Assembly: GCA_046160045.1 (NCBI GenBank)
Contig: JBJXGR010000037.1
Span: 19,829 to 83,828, forward strand
Source of the DNA: CAZGUX01 sp046160045
GTDB lineage: Bacteria; Acidobacteriota; Terriglobia; Bryobacterales; Bryobacteraceae
DNA length: 64,000 nt
Direction: 5' to 3'
Shown here: positions 9,498 to 19,185 of the stretch, piece by piece
How the letters are laid out: every line of letters starts with the position of its first letter
Numbering within the stretch: the first letter of the stretch is position 1
Program-made: the position numbers and the translations under genes
Notes under the pieces: model-generated
Seen by the model: the letters and a program-made list of their open reading frames with translations, nothing else
Told to the model about the DNA's origin: nothing
Databases searched by the model: none

Positions 9498-12400
9498 TCA
9501 GAATGAATAGCGCAAGCCGAACTGAATCGACCGCTGGTCATACGCGTTACGGAGTTTCTCGCCGCCACCCGTATTGAGTACCCTAGTGGTTGGAGTCCGG
9601 CCGAACTCCAATGTGCGCATGAAGAGGTTCGCGTGATTGGTGGCGTTGAACATCTCCGTGCGGAATTCCAGGTTGTGGCCTTCCCGAATTGCGAAGAGCT
9701 TGGAAATGCCGATATCGGCGCGCTGGTAGCCGGGACCATCCATTACGTTCCGGCCCAGATTCCCGGGGCACCCCGGGTAGCCCAACGGATTGCAGTTCGG
9801 GCCGCCTGTCTCCCACTCGAACACCGAAGGGTCGAACCAGCGGTCTCGGGTGCGCTCCGAGGGCGGCAGGTTCGCCTTCTGTCCGGGTTTGATATTGGGC
9901 CGCATTGTGTAGATGTCGGATATGTTGAACGGGTAGCCCGTATTGGCCTCGTAGATATAGTTCAGCTTCCAGCCACCCAGGATACTTTCCACAACACCAG
10001 GCAGGTTGCTCAGATAGGTCCTGCCCCGGCCTATCGGAATCTCGTAAATACCGGCAACGGTGAGCAGGTGCCGCACGTCCTGCTGTCCCCTGCCCCATTC
10101 TCTTCGCCCGTCCACCTGGGACTCGAAGCTGACATAACCCGAGGAATTCTCCACATTGTTCAGCGCCTTTCCCCAGGTATAGCCGAGCAGGTAAGAACAG
10201 GCCATGTGAAAACCGCTGGGTGGCCTTCACCTGCAGTGCGTGATAGATCGCATCGAATCCGTTCGATGCCCACTGAATCGTGCTGAATGGCAGATAGCGC
10301 GGCTTTCCGATGTACTGGGGCGCGAAGAAATTCGCGTCACGCCCTACCGAAAGATGAGCTGCCCGGTTTCCGACGTAGGAGGTCTCGATCGCCAGGCCTC
10401 TGAGGACTTCCCTCTCCACGCCGAAATTCCAGTGTTGGGTATAAGAGTCCCGGCGATTGGGGTCGTTCGGGAACAGCGTCCCCGGATCGCTGAAGACCCC
10501 CTCGTTGATGCCAGGAGGCACGCGGTCAAAGAAAAGCGGAGTCGTGGCATTGCCCTCGGAAAAACGCAGATACGACAGCCACGGAGCAAGCCGCGCCGCC
10601 GAGGTGATTTCTCCTCCCCGGGGCGAGGTATAGAATATCCCGTAGCCGGACCGGACGACGGTCTTGTTGCCGCCGAACGGCCGCCAGGCCAGGCCGAGAC
10701 GAGGAGCCCAATCCTTTTTGTACGCATTGTAGGCTCTGTCCGGGCCGTCGAAGCGCGCCGGGTACTGAAGTTGCGCCTTCTGTGCCTCCGGCACCGCCCC
10801 CGCGGCATAGACTACCTGACCGGTTCTCAGGTCGAAGCCGGCGATCAGTTTGTCACGGGCTCTCCAGGCCTCATTGTAGTCGTAGCGAACGCCGAGATTC
10901 AGCGTAACCCGGGGATGGATCTTCCAGTCATCCTGAAAGTAGAACGCGTAGAGTGGACGATCTAAACGCACCCAGGCGGTTTGGGGCTGATACCAGCTTC
11001 GGGAACTGAGGCCCAACAAGATATCCGCCCAGGAGTTTCCGCTATAGTTCAGGCCGCCCCGGTACACCCCGCGGCTGCCATAACCGGCGATCGTCCGAAA
11101 TCGCTCGTAGTTGATGTCCACACCGGCCTTGAAGTAATGATTCTTGTGGACGCCGATAAACTGCTGAACCAGGTTGTACGAGTCATCCTTCGAGACAGAC
11201 GGAGCGTCGCCGTGTCCCATGACCTCGCCCAGCACCACCGATCCGAGCTGAACCTGAATTCGAGGAACTCCAAAAGCCGCCGGGTTGGTCGGGAAGAACG
11301 GAAATCCCCACTTCTGGGCGTAGTTGGTCTTGTCCACCAGATCCCGTCCGCCATAGCTGTACGCGGTTCCGAAACGCGTTTCACTCAGGACCTTCGGACT
11401 GAAGGCGTGCGTATACCCGAGGACGTACTGGCCGCCGTCCTGGTAGCTGGTCGAGTCGGAATGTGAAAACAAGGGGTGCTTTTGCGCCGCGTTCTGCCGC
11501 GTCGGGCTGATCGTCAGGAAGAGTGAATCGGACTTGATCTTCTGGTCCACACGCACGATGTAACGATATGCATTGATCGGCTGTGGATTCGAGGCGATGA
11601 AGTTGAGCAGTCCTCCCGCCGGATAGTTGGGCTCCGGAAACTGATCCATGATGATCTTGCCCGTGGGGCTGAACGAAGTGGAGGGAATGATGCCTCCCGG
11701 ATAGGGGCCGCCGGTGACGGTACCCGCCCTCCAGGGCCTGGGTGCCGGTTGAAGCGATTGCGAGAAGTCTCCCCGTTTTTCGGCGGCCGTCGGTACACCC
11801 CAGAGCAGGGTTGTGCCACGCCGGTCTTTCAGTCCTTCAAAGGCGAAAAAGAAGAAGGTCTTGTCCCGGCCATTGAGAAGCTTGGGCAACACGACCGGCC
11901 CCCCGATGCTGCCTCCGTACTGGTTATAGGTGAATCCAGGCTTGGTCAGAGCGAAGTACTGACGCGCGTCCAGCGCCGAATTGCGGAGGAACTCGTAGGC
12001 GCTGCCATGCAGGACATTCGTACCTGACTTCGTACGCACGTCGATTACGGCCCCCTGCGCGCGTCCAAACTCGACCGAGTACATGTTCCGGATGATCTGG
12101 AACTCCTGTACCGCATCCAAGGGCGGAGCGGACGACTGGGTGTTGTCGGTCGAGGATACATTCGAAAGACCATTGAGGCGATAGTTGTTGGAATTGCCGC
12201 GCTGTCCGTTGACCTCGATCGTCGTGCCCTGCGTCTGCCCGACCCCATTCGGGTTGCGGCTCGCAACCCCGGGCATCAGGGTGGCCAACTGAATGAACTC
12301 GCGCCCCTTCAGAGGTAGCTCCAGGATCTTGCGGCTGTCAACAACCTCGCCGATCGACGCGGTCTCCGTGCGCACCAGCGGACTGGCGTCCTCCACCGTG

Positions 12401-12846
12401 ATCGACTCGGCGACCTCACCCACGGCCAGAGTGGCATCGAGCCTGGCCGTCTGGCCGACTTCAATCAAAACGTTGTTGAAAACGGTCGCCTTGAAGCTAG
12501 CCATCTCCACTCGAACGTTATAGTGCCCCAACTGGCGAAGGTCGACACGGTAGTCGCCTCGATCGTTGGTCGAGGCTGTGTAGGTGTTGTTTGTGGCTCG
12601 ATGCACGGCGGTAACGCGGGCCCCCGCGACCACGGATCCCGTCCGGTCGGTCACGGTGCCCACGATGGCAGCCGAGGTTTGTGCCCAGGTGAGTCGCGGT
12701 AGGGCGAGCAGCGCCAAGCCGGCGAGAACCGTCAGGGGAAACCGAAGCAGGTGGACGGCTGTCCTCTTGCCTGTAACCCGTCGAGGCGCGATCCTCGCCG
12801 TCCCGTCGATCTCGAATCTTTGGAAGTAATGGCGAATCCGGTTCAT
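9498..12846 (-). pseudogene. TonB-dependent-receptor-like outer membrane protein, frameshifted
   Basis: The gene encodes a receptor with signal peptide, a carboxypeptidase-regulatory-like domain (about residues 58-140, IVGTVTDRTGSVVAGARVTA), a plug region (ILELPLKGREFIQL) and a long beta-barrel. The frame is broken near 10191-10205: upstream it reads ATQRFSHGL, and the continuation SYLLGYTWGKALNN lies in another frame, ending in the expected C-terminal phenylalanine (LRYSF) at 9498. Removing one T from the TT at 10196-10197 gives HGLSYLLGYTWGK and a product of 1,115 residues, matching the intact paralogues of 1,118 and 1,111. A good ribosome site (AAGGAAGG) precedes the ATG. It heads the run with the lactonase and hydrolases, so it probably imports their substrate. 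Whether the break is real or a sequence error cannot be decided here. Confidence 0.85.
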
Positions 12847-13180
12847 AACAAGCCTTCCTTACATCGCTAGCAGCGTTGCGAACACTGTTCTGCTTGTCGC
12901 GTCTGCTGAGGGGCAGCGTCAGCGATGCGGTCGCATACTCCGATGGATGTCGGGAGTATATACGAAGCCGGGAGGCGGAGCTTTGCGGATTTTGCGATTC
13001 CCTGCCGGTCCTTGCTGTCCTCGGGAGCGGCGGGGGTCGAGATCCGAGTCGTGTCCTGCTGCTCAGGGTGTCCGGACTTTCGTCCGCGGTTTTCTGCTCG
13101 CCTATTCGCCCAGGTGTGATATTGTGCATAGTTCCTTCTCCTGAGACGCGGAACAAGCGGTCGGAACGTAGTGCCTCGCA
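12847..13180. promoter_or_regulatory. Divergent spacer between receptor and MFS genes
   Basis: No gene is seen in these 334 bases. The spacer must hold the promoters of both the receptor operon (leftwards) and the MFS gene (rightwards). It contains an inverted repeat at 12935-12959 with arms ATACTCC and GGAGTAT, a candidate operator, and an AT-richer stretch near 13115-13135 that could hold a promoter. None of this can be confirmed from one sequence. Confidence 0.4.
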
Positions 13181-14482
13181 ATGGCAGTTTCAAGAACATC
13201 CCATTCGGACGAGTCCCCGGCGAAATCGGCCGATGCGCACGGCTCAGCCGAATCCGGTGGCTTCTACAGGTGGCTCCTGGTCGGAGTACTTTTCTGCATC
13301 GCCTGCCTGAACTACGCCGACCGCGGCGCCCTTAATGCCGTGTTTCCTCTCCTGCGGAAGGAACTGGGGATGTCCGATGTCGCCCTCGCCGCGACCAGTT
13401 CCATCTTCCTGTGGACTTACGCGATTCTGTCGCCGCTTGCCGGGTATGTTGGGGATCGCTTCTCGCGAAGCTCGATCATCGTCTGGAGCCTGGCCGCCTG
13501 GAGTACGGTGATGGTGCTGAACGGCCTCGCGCAGACGCAGGGTCAACTCCTGGCCATGCGCATTCCGCTGGGAATCGCCGAAGCGCTCTACATCCCCGCC
13601 AGCATCGCGCTCATTAGCGATCATCACACCGGCGCAACCCGCGGAAAGGCCTTCTCCATCCATTTGTGCGGATTCTACACGGGCAACATCGCGGGGGCTT
13701 CGATCTCCGGATATCTGGGCGGCCTGTATGGATGGCGGACCCCGCAATTCGTTCTCGGCCTGATTGGCCTGGGCTTTGCCCTGGTGGCGAGCCGGGTGCT
13801 TCGCGACGCACCAGCCACCGGCGAGCGGCCCCAGGCGGCGGCGAGCGAAGCCGGGCTACTCGCCTCCTTCAAGGATGTCGCGCGCTTCGCCACCTACTGG
13901 TTTCTGTTGATCGACGCATTCCTCATGGCGGCCGTGATGTACATCCTGTCCACCTGGCTGCCGTTGTACCTGCACGAAGCGTTTCGGTTGGACCTGGGGG
14001 CCGCGGGCTTCCAGGGGACCTTCTTCATTATGGCCGGCAGCGTTCTGGGAGTCCTGATCGGCGGGGCCTTTTCCGATGCCGTCGGGCAGAACAACAAGCG
14101 GCGGCGGATGCTGCTTCAACTCCTGGCGAGCATGCTCAGCGTACCCCTGCTGCTGGTATTTGTCCTGTCGCCCAGCCTGATTGTCCTCGAGGCGGCGCTG
14201 TTCGCTTTTGCGATGATCCGCTATGGAGGAGGCGCGAACGCCAATCCTCTCTTGTGCGATCTGATCCCGGCCAACCGCCGATCGGTGGCGTTCGGCGTCA
14301 TGAACCTGAGCAGTTGTCTCGCCGGCGGCGCGGGCGTCATGATCGCCGGAATCCTGAAGGCGAAGTACGAACTCCTGTCGATCTTCGCGTCGGCTTCGCT
14401 GATCCTGCTGGCGGCTGCCCTGATTCTCTGGTTGGGATACGCGAAGTTTCTCGCGAAGGATCTGGATCGGGCAAGCGCCTGA
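13181..14482 (+). CDS. MFS transporter
   Basis: This 433-residue inner-membrane carrier shows the usual twelve hydrophobic segments of the major facilitator superfamily. The first helix is followed by the LNYADRGALNAVFPLL motif, then GYVGDRFSRSSII, the loop 2-3 signature with charged residues, and SLAAWSTVMVLNGLAQ. These features are typical of the anion:cation symporter branch, which moves organic acids and sugar acids such as hexuronates. It is transcribed divergently from the receptor-lactonase-hydrolase run and converges on the aldo/keto reductase gene, with 12 bases between the two stops. From context it could take the breakdown products into the cytoplasm; the actual solute is not predictable. 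Confidence 0.9.
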   Translation: MAVSRTSHSDESPAKSADAHGSAESGGFYRWLLVGVLFCIACLNYADRGALNAVFPLLRKELGMSDVALAATSSIFLWTYAILSPLAGYVGDRFSRSSIIVWSLAAWSTVMVLNGLAQTQGQLLAMRIPLGIAEALYIPASIALISDHHTGATRGKAFSIHLCGFYTGNIAGASISGYLGGLYGWRTPQFVLGLIGLGFALVASRVLRDAPATGERPQAAASEAGLLASFKDVARFATYWFLLIDAFLMAAVMYILSTWLPLYLHEAFRLDLGAAGFQGTFFIMAGSVLGVLIGGAFSDAVGQNNKRRRMLLQLLASMLSVPLLLVFVLSPSLIVLEAALFAFAMIRYGGGANANPLLCDLIPANRRSVAFGVMNLSSCLAGGAGVMIAGILKAKYELLSIFASASLILLAAALILWLGYAKFLAKDLDRASA

Positions 14483-14494
14483 GCCGCGCCGCTG

Positions 14495-15535
14495 TCAGCG
14501 TCCGCTGGTATCCACCCCGCGCAGACGGTCGCTCGCCGCGTTCAGCCTCTTGAGCGCCTCCGGAGGCAACACTAACTGCGTGCCGCGCAGATTGTCCTCG
14601 ACGTGCTTCGGTTCCTCGGCGCCGGCCAGAACGCTGGTCACCTCTTTGTGGGCCAGCATCCAGGCGATGCACACCTGGGGACGGGTCGCGCTCAGGTCGC
14701 GAGCGACCGAGTCCAGGACCTCCACCACGGGCGCCCAGGGCTTGTTCGGGTCCACGGGCCGGCCAGGCGCCAGGCGTCCTTCGGCCAGCGGACTGAACGC
14801 CATCAGGCCCAGGTTTCCCCGGCGAATCAAGGGGAACAACTCGTTCTCCATAAAGTCGCGCCGGGTGCCCGCAATGATGTTGTAGTAGTCTTCGAGTCCC
14901 GCTATCGGCGCTTTGCCCTTGCGCTTGCCCAACTCAATGAACTCGCCGATCTGTGCGGACGAAAAATTGGAAGCGCCCCAATAGCGGATCTTGCCCGATC
15001 GCACCAGCGTATCCATCGACTCCGCCAGCACTTCGGAAGGCGTCTCGTTATCCGGGTTGTGATAGAGGTACAAGTCGATGTGGTCTGTCTTCAGGCGGCG
15101 CAGGCTTCCTTCCACCTCGGTGAGCACAAAGTCGCGCGAGAGCGGCGTCCTGCCAGATGGAGTGCCGCCCTTGGGCTTCTCAATGGGAGAGACCTTGGTG
15201 GCGATGACAACCTGGTCGCGCCTGCCGGCAATCGCCTTCCCCAGTGCCGTCTCCGAGCCTCCCCAGCCATAGGCGTTCGAGGAGTCGAAGAAGTTGATCC
15301 CGAGATCCAGGCAGCGGTGCAGGATCTTCTGGGCATCGGGATCGTTGGCATCGCGGGAGACCTTACGGAAAGCGGTCCCCTGGCACAGCCGCGAAACGTA
15401 CAGATCCGTCCGGCCAAACCGGACCAGGTGACCTTTCGTTGCCGCCTGGGCCGCGGCGGCGCCCGCGCAGGCCTTCAGGAAGGTCCGGCGAACCTGCCCT
15501 CCAAAGGGATTCGTATCGAAACGTTTGGTTTGCAT
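14495..15535 (-). CDS. Aldo/keto reductase
   Basis: This 346-residue protein is an NAD(P)H-dependent TIM-barrel oxidoreductase. The catalytic residues can be read: aspartate and tyrosine in FFDSSNAYGWGGSE, lysine in VVIATKVSP and histidine in HIDLYLYHNPD. The cofactor-side motifs GASNFSSAQI and MAFSPLAEGRL are also present. The N-terminus carries a twin-arginine-like stretch (VRRTFLKACAGAAAAQA), so it may be exported through Tat, as seen in some bacterial oxidoreductases with a preloaded cofactor. It converges with the MFS gene and follows the receptor at 15674-19030 on the same strand after a strong hairpin, so it is probably expressed separately. Confidence 0.9.
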   Translation of the reverse strand: MQTKRFDTNPFGGQVRRTFLKACAGAAAAQAATKGHLVRFGRTDLYVSRLCQGTAFRKVSRDANDPDAQKILHRCLDLGINFFDSSNAYGWGGSETALGKAIAGRRDQVVIATKVSPIEKPKGGTPSGRTPLSRDFVLTEVEGSLRRLKTDHIDLYLYHNPDNETPSEVLAESMDTLVRSGKIRYWGASNFSSAQIGEFIELGKRKGKAPIAGLEDYYNIIAGTRRDFMENELFPLIRRGNLGLMAFSPLAEGRLAPGRPVDPNKPWAPVVEVLDSVARDLSATRPQVCIAWMLAHKEVTSVLAGAEEPKHVEDNLRGTQLVLPPEALKRLNAASDRLRGVDTSGR

Positions 15536-15569
15536 GTCTTCAAAGGCGGGCCCGGCGATTTGAGCACGG

Positions 15570-15598
15570 CGGTCCGGCCCGTCTGGCGGGCCGGACCG
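15570..15598. terminator. Strong perfect hairpin downstream of the second receptor
   Basis: Arms CGGTCCGGCCCG and its exact complement flank a five-base loop, giving a 12-bp GC stem. It lies between the receptor stop at 15674 and the aldo/keto reductase start at 15535, both on the minus strand. There is no long U-tract, so it may be a factor-assisted terminator or a stabilising structure. Confidence 0.5.
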
Positions 15599-15673
15599 TT
15601 CCGCTGCACAATTTCGACTAACTGCCGGCGATCTACCTAATGCTTCGGTCTACACAAGTCCATCGCGCGTCAA

Positions 15674-18600
15674 TCAGAAACCGACCCTCAGGCGAAAATA
15701 GATGCTGCGATTACCGCCCGGACGGAAGATCCCGAAGTTGGGATTCGCGATGTTGGTGGACTGGGGTCCGCTGGAGTTGCGGTGGTTGAAGAAGTTGGTC
15801 GCATACATCTCAGCTTTGAAGTAAGGGCTGTTCTCCTTGTCGAGCAGTCTCCACATTTTGAACAGGTTGAAGTCGGTCTGCCAGGTCGTGGGCCCGGCCA
15901 GGGAACCGCGCGAAGCGTTTCCATAGCGGCCGTTTGGCGGAGCGGCGTAACAAGCCCGGTTCCAGAGCAGACCGGGGCCCGCTCCGGCGCCGTTGCCATC
16001 GCACAAAGCGTCCGGCCTGCCGCCGCTGCGGCCGACATTGGCCGGGTCCGAACCGCTGAACGACGGTGTGAACCGTTGCGCCGATTGGATGAAGAACGAC
16101 GGTGAAACGGTCCAGCCGCCGATGACGTGGTTGAGCAAGCCAGGCATTTGGGCGCCGAACTGCTTCCCACGGCCGACGGGCAGTTCATAAACGGCGACCC
16201 AGCGGCTGCGGATCGGCACGGTTCCATCCTGCCAACCCTTGTCGCGCGAGCGGCTATAGGGATCCTCAACATGATCGCCGGTGGAAGAGCCAAAGAGCCC
16301 GGCCTGGACGTCGTTCAGACTCTTCAGCCATCCGTACCACGCGCGGAAGTAGAGTCCGTTCGAGAACTGCCGCGCGCCTTCGATCTCCAGGCCGTGATGG
16401 GTGGAGTTCCCGCCGAGTTCAAACACGTTGATCGAATTGAACTTGTCCGGACCAAACGGCCGCCGGGCGGGAGTGAACGGCGTCCCGCTGGCCGTAGGCA
16501 CCTGCAGGTTTCGCACGTATGGCCACTGCGTGCCCTTGCTGCCCACGTACGAAGTCCTTACCGAGAAGCCGCCGGGAAGTTCCCGTTCCATGGTCAGGTT
16601 CCACTGCTGGTCGTAGGGCCAGGCGTTCTGCCGGGCGTTCACCGGCGCGGAGTAGACATCCGAGAGACCGGATGTTCCCGTCGGGAACGGCGCGTCGAGC
16701 GTGAACTGAGGCCGGCCACCCGTGATCTGATTGGGGCCGAACCGCTCACTTAACTGGAAAGGCCCGTTGGCGTGGCCCGCCAGGATTCCCGAGCGGTCGA
16801 TCTCCCCGAACACGTTGGCGGTCGCCCAGGCAGCGTTCGATACGAATGGAACGTGGTAGATGCCGTAGGCGGTCCGGAAGACGGTCTTCGCAAGCGGACG
16901 CCAGGCCAACCCGATGCGCGGTTCCAGCAGCAGGAACTTGAAATTGCGGAGTCGCTCCGGATAACCCGCGTCCTTGGCGGTCACGACCGGAATGGGATAG
17001 CCCTTGGCGACCTGCGCGAGGGCGCGTTGGTCCGGCACCACGACCCGCTGCGAGGCAACATCGAAGTTGTACCAGATCCCGTTGGCCTCATAGGGAACGC
17101 CGTAGTGCTGGAAGCGTAACCCCGGGGTGATGGTCAGAGTGCGGCTGATCTTCCAATCGTCCTGGACGAACGCCCCGACCTCCCACTGGCGGGCCTCCAC
17201 CTTGGAGCGGATGGCGTCGATGTTCGTTTGGAAAGGCAGTCCGAGAAGCAAGTCGCCGACATCGTAGCCGGTAAACGCTCCGCTGAACTCAAACCGGCCG
17301 AACGTGTCGCCGGTGATGCCGTTCAGCATGCTGGGCCGCTGCTTTCGCACTTCAACTCCGGCCTTGAGCAGGTGCTTTCCTACGTTGTACGAGATGCTGT
17401 CGCGAAACTGATGGACATAGCCGTCGGTGTAGTCAACCGATCCCGAAAACGGCGCGCTCCCAAGAAGTTGGGCGGGAAACGGATTGTACGATCCGCCCAG
17501 GAAGCCCAACTGGTTGCCCAGCGTTTGCGTGACGACACGCGGGCTGCCCCGGCCCGCGCCGATGTTCCGCCCGCCGACGTTGGTAATCCCGAGAATCTGA
17601 GTCAGAAAGTCTTTGCCCTCGATCGGGCCCGGCGCCCAGATGGAGTGCTGCCGGTTCCAGGTGTATGCGACCTCATTTATGAGCCGAGGGGTGAAGATGT
17701 GGCTGTCCTGGATGCTAAAAGCGTTCGTCCAACCGTCTTCGACAAACCCGGCGTTCGGGAACGGATTTCCGTCCAACTCTTCCGAAGCGCTGTTGGTGTA
17801 CCGATAGTACGAGAAGGACAGGTTGTTGTTGCTGGTAATCTGGTGATCGATCGAAGCCTTCCACCATTTGTTCGTTGTGTTGTTGAAGTCGGTCCAGTTG
17901 AAGTTATTGACCAACGCGCCCGGCGGTCCAAAATTAGCCGTAGGTAAGAGCTTGAAAATGTTCTTGGCGATCGGGCTGATCCGCGAATCGGGAATGACGT
18001 TGTTCGCGAACGGCAGTCCCGTTAACGGGTCTTTGATGGTGACGCCGCGAAAGGCCGCGTACTCGGAAAGATCGCCCGTCCGCATCTTCGCCGTCGGTAC
18101 GACAAAGTTGTCGTGGAAGGTGAAACTGCGGCTCTTCTGCGGTTGGAACAGGAAGTGGAAAAACGTCTTGTTCTTGCCGTTGTAGAGTTTTGGAATGAAC
18201 ACCGGCCCGCTGGCTTCGTAGGACCAGCGGATCGTCGGCGTCGAAGGCGGGCGGCTGCTTTGCCCGAGCGCCAGCGCATTCAGCCGGGGATGCGAATAGT
18301 TCGAGAAAATCTCGCCGTGCAGCGCGTTGGACCCTTTCTTGCCCACACCGATCACCGAGGTGGAAGTGCGGTACTCGGCGGGAGCGTTCAAAGAGATCTG
18401 GTGGATCTCCCGCGTGGTTTCCTGCGGCGCGCGAAACGAGCCATAGGCGTTGGTCGAGATGCCGTCCTGCTCGGCGTTGGTATTGTTGGCGAACCCGCCG
18501 TGCACCTGGCTGCGCGACTCGGCGCCCGGATTCAGGTCAATCCGATAGATGAGGCTCGCTGAGATGTTGAGGGCGTACACCTCCTGATTGGCTGTCTTGT

Positions 18601-19030
18601 ACGTGACGGCAGCGGTGTCGGTTTGAATCCTCGCCCCTTCTTCCCGAACGGTCACGGTACTTGTCAGTTCTCCTACCTCCAGCTTGATGTCCACCCTGCG
18701 CACGTAACGCGCGTAGACCAGCACACCGGTGTTCTGATACTTCCTGAACGAAGGAAGCGTCGCTTCGATCGTGTAGGTGCCCGGCAGGATGCCACGAAGT
18801 TCGTACTCTCCGGCGTCGTTACTGGTTGTCTTTTGCGCGCGGCCGGATTTCTCATCGGTCGCCGTGATGGTAGCCCCGGTGACAGCGGCTCCGCTTGGGT
18901 CCGTAACCGTTCCGCGAAACCCCGCGTAATCCTGGGCGTTTGCGTAGGGTGTTGTCAAAGCCAGCAACGCCAGCATCGCAAGAAAAACGTCACGCCGCAC
19001 TCGGCCAAGTCCACTTGATAAAGCGCTCAA
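15674..19030 (-). CDS. TonB-dependent-receptor-like outer membrane protein
   Basis: This intact receptor of 1,118 residues has a signal peptide (VFLAMLALLALTTPYANA), a carboxypeptidase-regulatory-like beta-sandwich (about residues 36-115, GFRGTVTDPSGAAVTGATI, ending in VGELTSTVTV), a plug-like region, and a beta-barrel with repeated WSYEASGPVFIPKLY, FVQDDWKISRTLT and LAWRPL strands. It ends in phenylalanine (RLRVGF), the usual outer-membrane sorting signal. It should bind and import a large ligand, probably an oligosaccharide, using TonB energy, although no clear TonB box was seen. A promoter-like element lies just upstream at 19130-19158. The nearest co-directional neighbours, TPR and CRTAC1 genes, end 155 bases before it. 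Confidence 0.9.
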   Translation of the reverse strand: MSALSSGLGRVRRDVFLAMLALLALTTPYANAQDYAGFRGTVTDPSGAAVTGATITATDEKSGRAQKTTSNDAGEYELRGILPGTYTIEATLPSFRKYQNTGVLVYARYVRRVDIKLEVGELTSTVTVREEGARIQTDTAAVTYKTANQEVYALNISASLIYRIDLNPGAESRSQVHGGFANNTNAEQDGISTNAYGSFRAPQETTREIHQISLNAPAEYRTSTSVIGVGKKGSNALHGEIFSNYSHPRLNALALGQSSRPPSTPTIRWSYEASGPVFIPKLYNGKNKTFFHFLFQPQKSRSFTFHDNFVVPTAKMRTGDLSEYAAFRGVTIKDPLTGLPFANNVIPDSRISPIAKNIFKLLPTANFGPPGALVNNFNWTDFNNTTNKWWKASIDHQITSNNNLSFSYYRYTNSASEELDGNPFPNAGFVEDGWTNAFSIQDSHIFTPRLINEVAYTWNRQHSIWAPGPIEGKDFLTQILGITNVGGRNIGAGRGSPRVVTQTLGNQLGFLGGSYNPFPAQLLGSAPFSGSVDYTDGYVHQFRDSISYNVGKHLLKAGVEVRKQRPSMLNGITGDTFGRFEFSGAFTGYDVGDLLLGLPFQTNIDAIRSKVEARQWEVGAFVQDDWKISRTLTITPGLRFQHYGVPYEANGIWYNFDVASQRVVVPDQRALAQVAKGYPIPVVTAKDAGYPERLRNFKFLLLEPRIGLAWRPLAKTVFRTAYGIYHVPFVSNAAWATANVFGEIDRSGILAGHANGPFQLSERFGPNQITGGRPQFTLDAPFPTGTSGLSDVYSAPVNARQNAWPYDQQWNLTMERELPGGFSVRTSYVGSKGTQWPYVRNLQVPTASGTPFTPARRPFGPDKFNSINVFELGGNSTHHGLEIEGARQFSNGLYFRAWYGWLKSLNDVQAGLFGSSTGDHVEDPYSRSRDKGWQDGTVPIRSRWVAVYELPVGRGKQFGAQMPGLLNHVIGGWTVSPSFFIQSAQRFTPSFSGSDPANVGRSGGRPDALCDGNGAGAGPGLLWNRACYAAPPNGRYGNASRGSLAGPTTWQTDFNLFKMWRLLDKENSPYFKAEMYATNFFNHRNSSGPQSTNIANPNFGIFRPGGNRSIYFRLRVGF

Positions 19031-19129
19031 CTTCCCTCCTCAGGGTGCTCGAAAGCATCGGACTCCACGTTGCGTCTGCCAGTTCGTTCAGAAGTTCCCC
19101 CAGCCTATGTGCGACACAACGTGGTCTGT

Positions 19130-19158
19130 GTACTATACTAAACCTGTGACAGGGTCAA
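19130..19158 (-). promoter_or_regulatory. Putative sigma-70-type promoter of the second receptor
   Basis: On the minus strand TTGACC (19153-19158) is followed after 17 bases by TAGTAC, or after 15 bases by TATAGT, about 100 bases before the receptor start. The spacer holds the near-palindrome CCTGTCACAGG, where a repressor could sit. This is inference from pattern only. Confidence 0.4.
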
Positions 19159-19185
19159 CCTTGCAAAATTTACGATTTACCTGGC

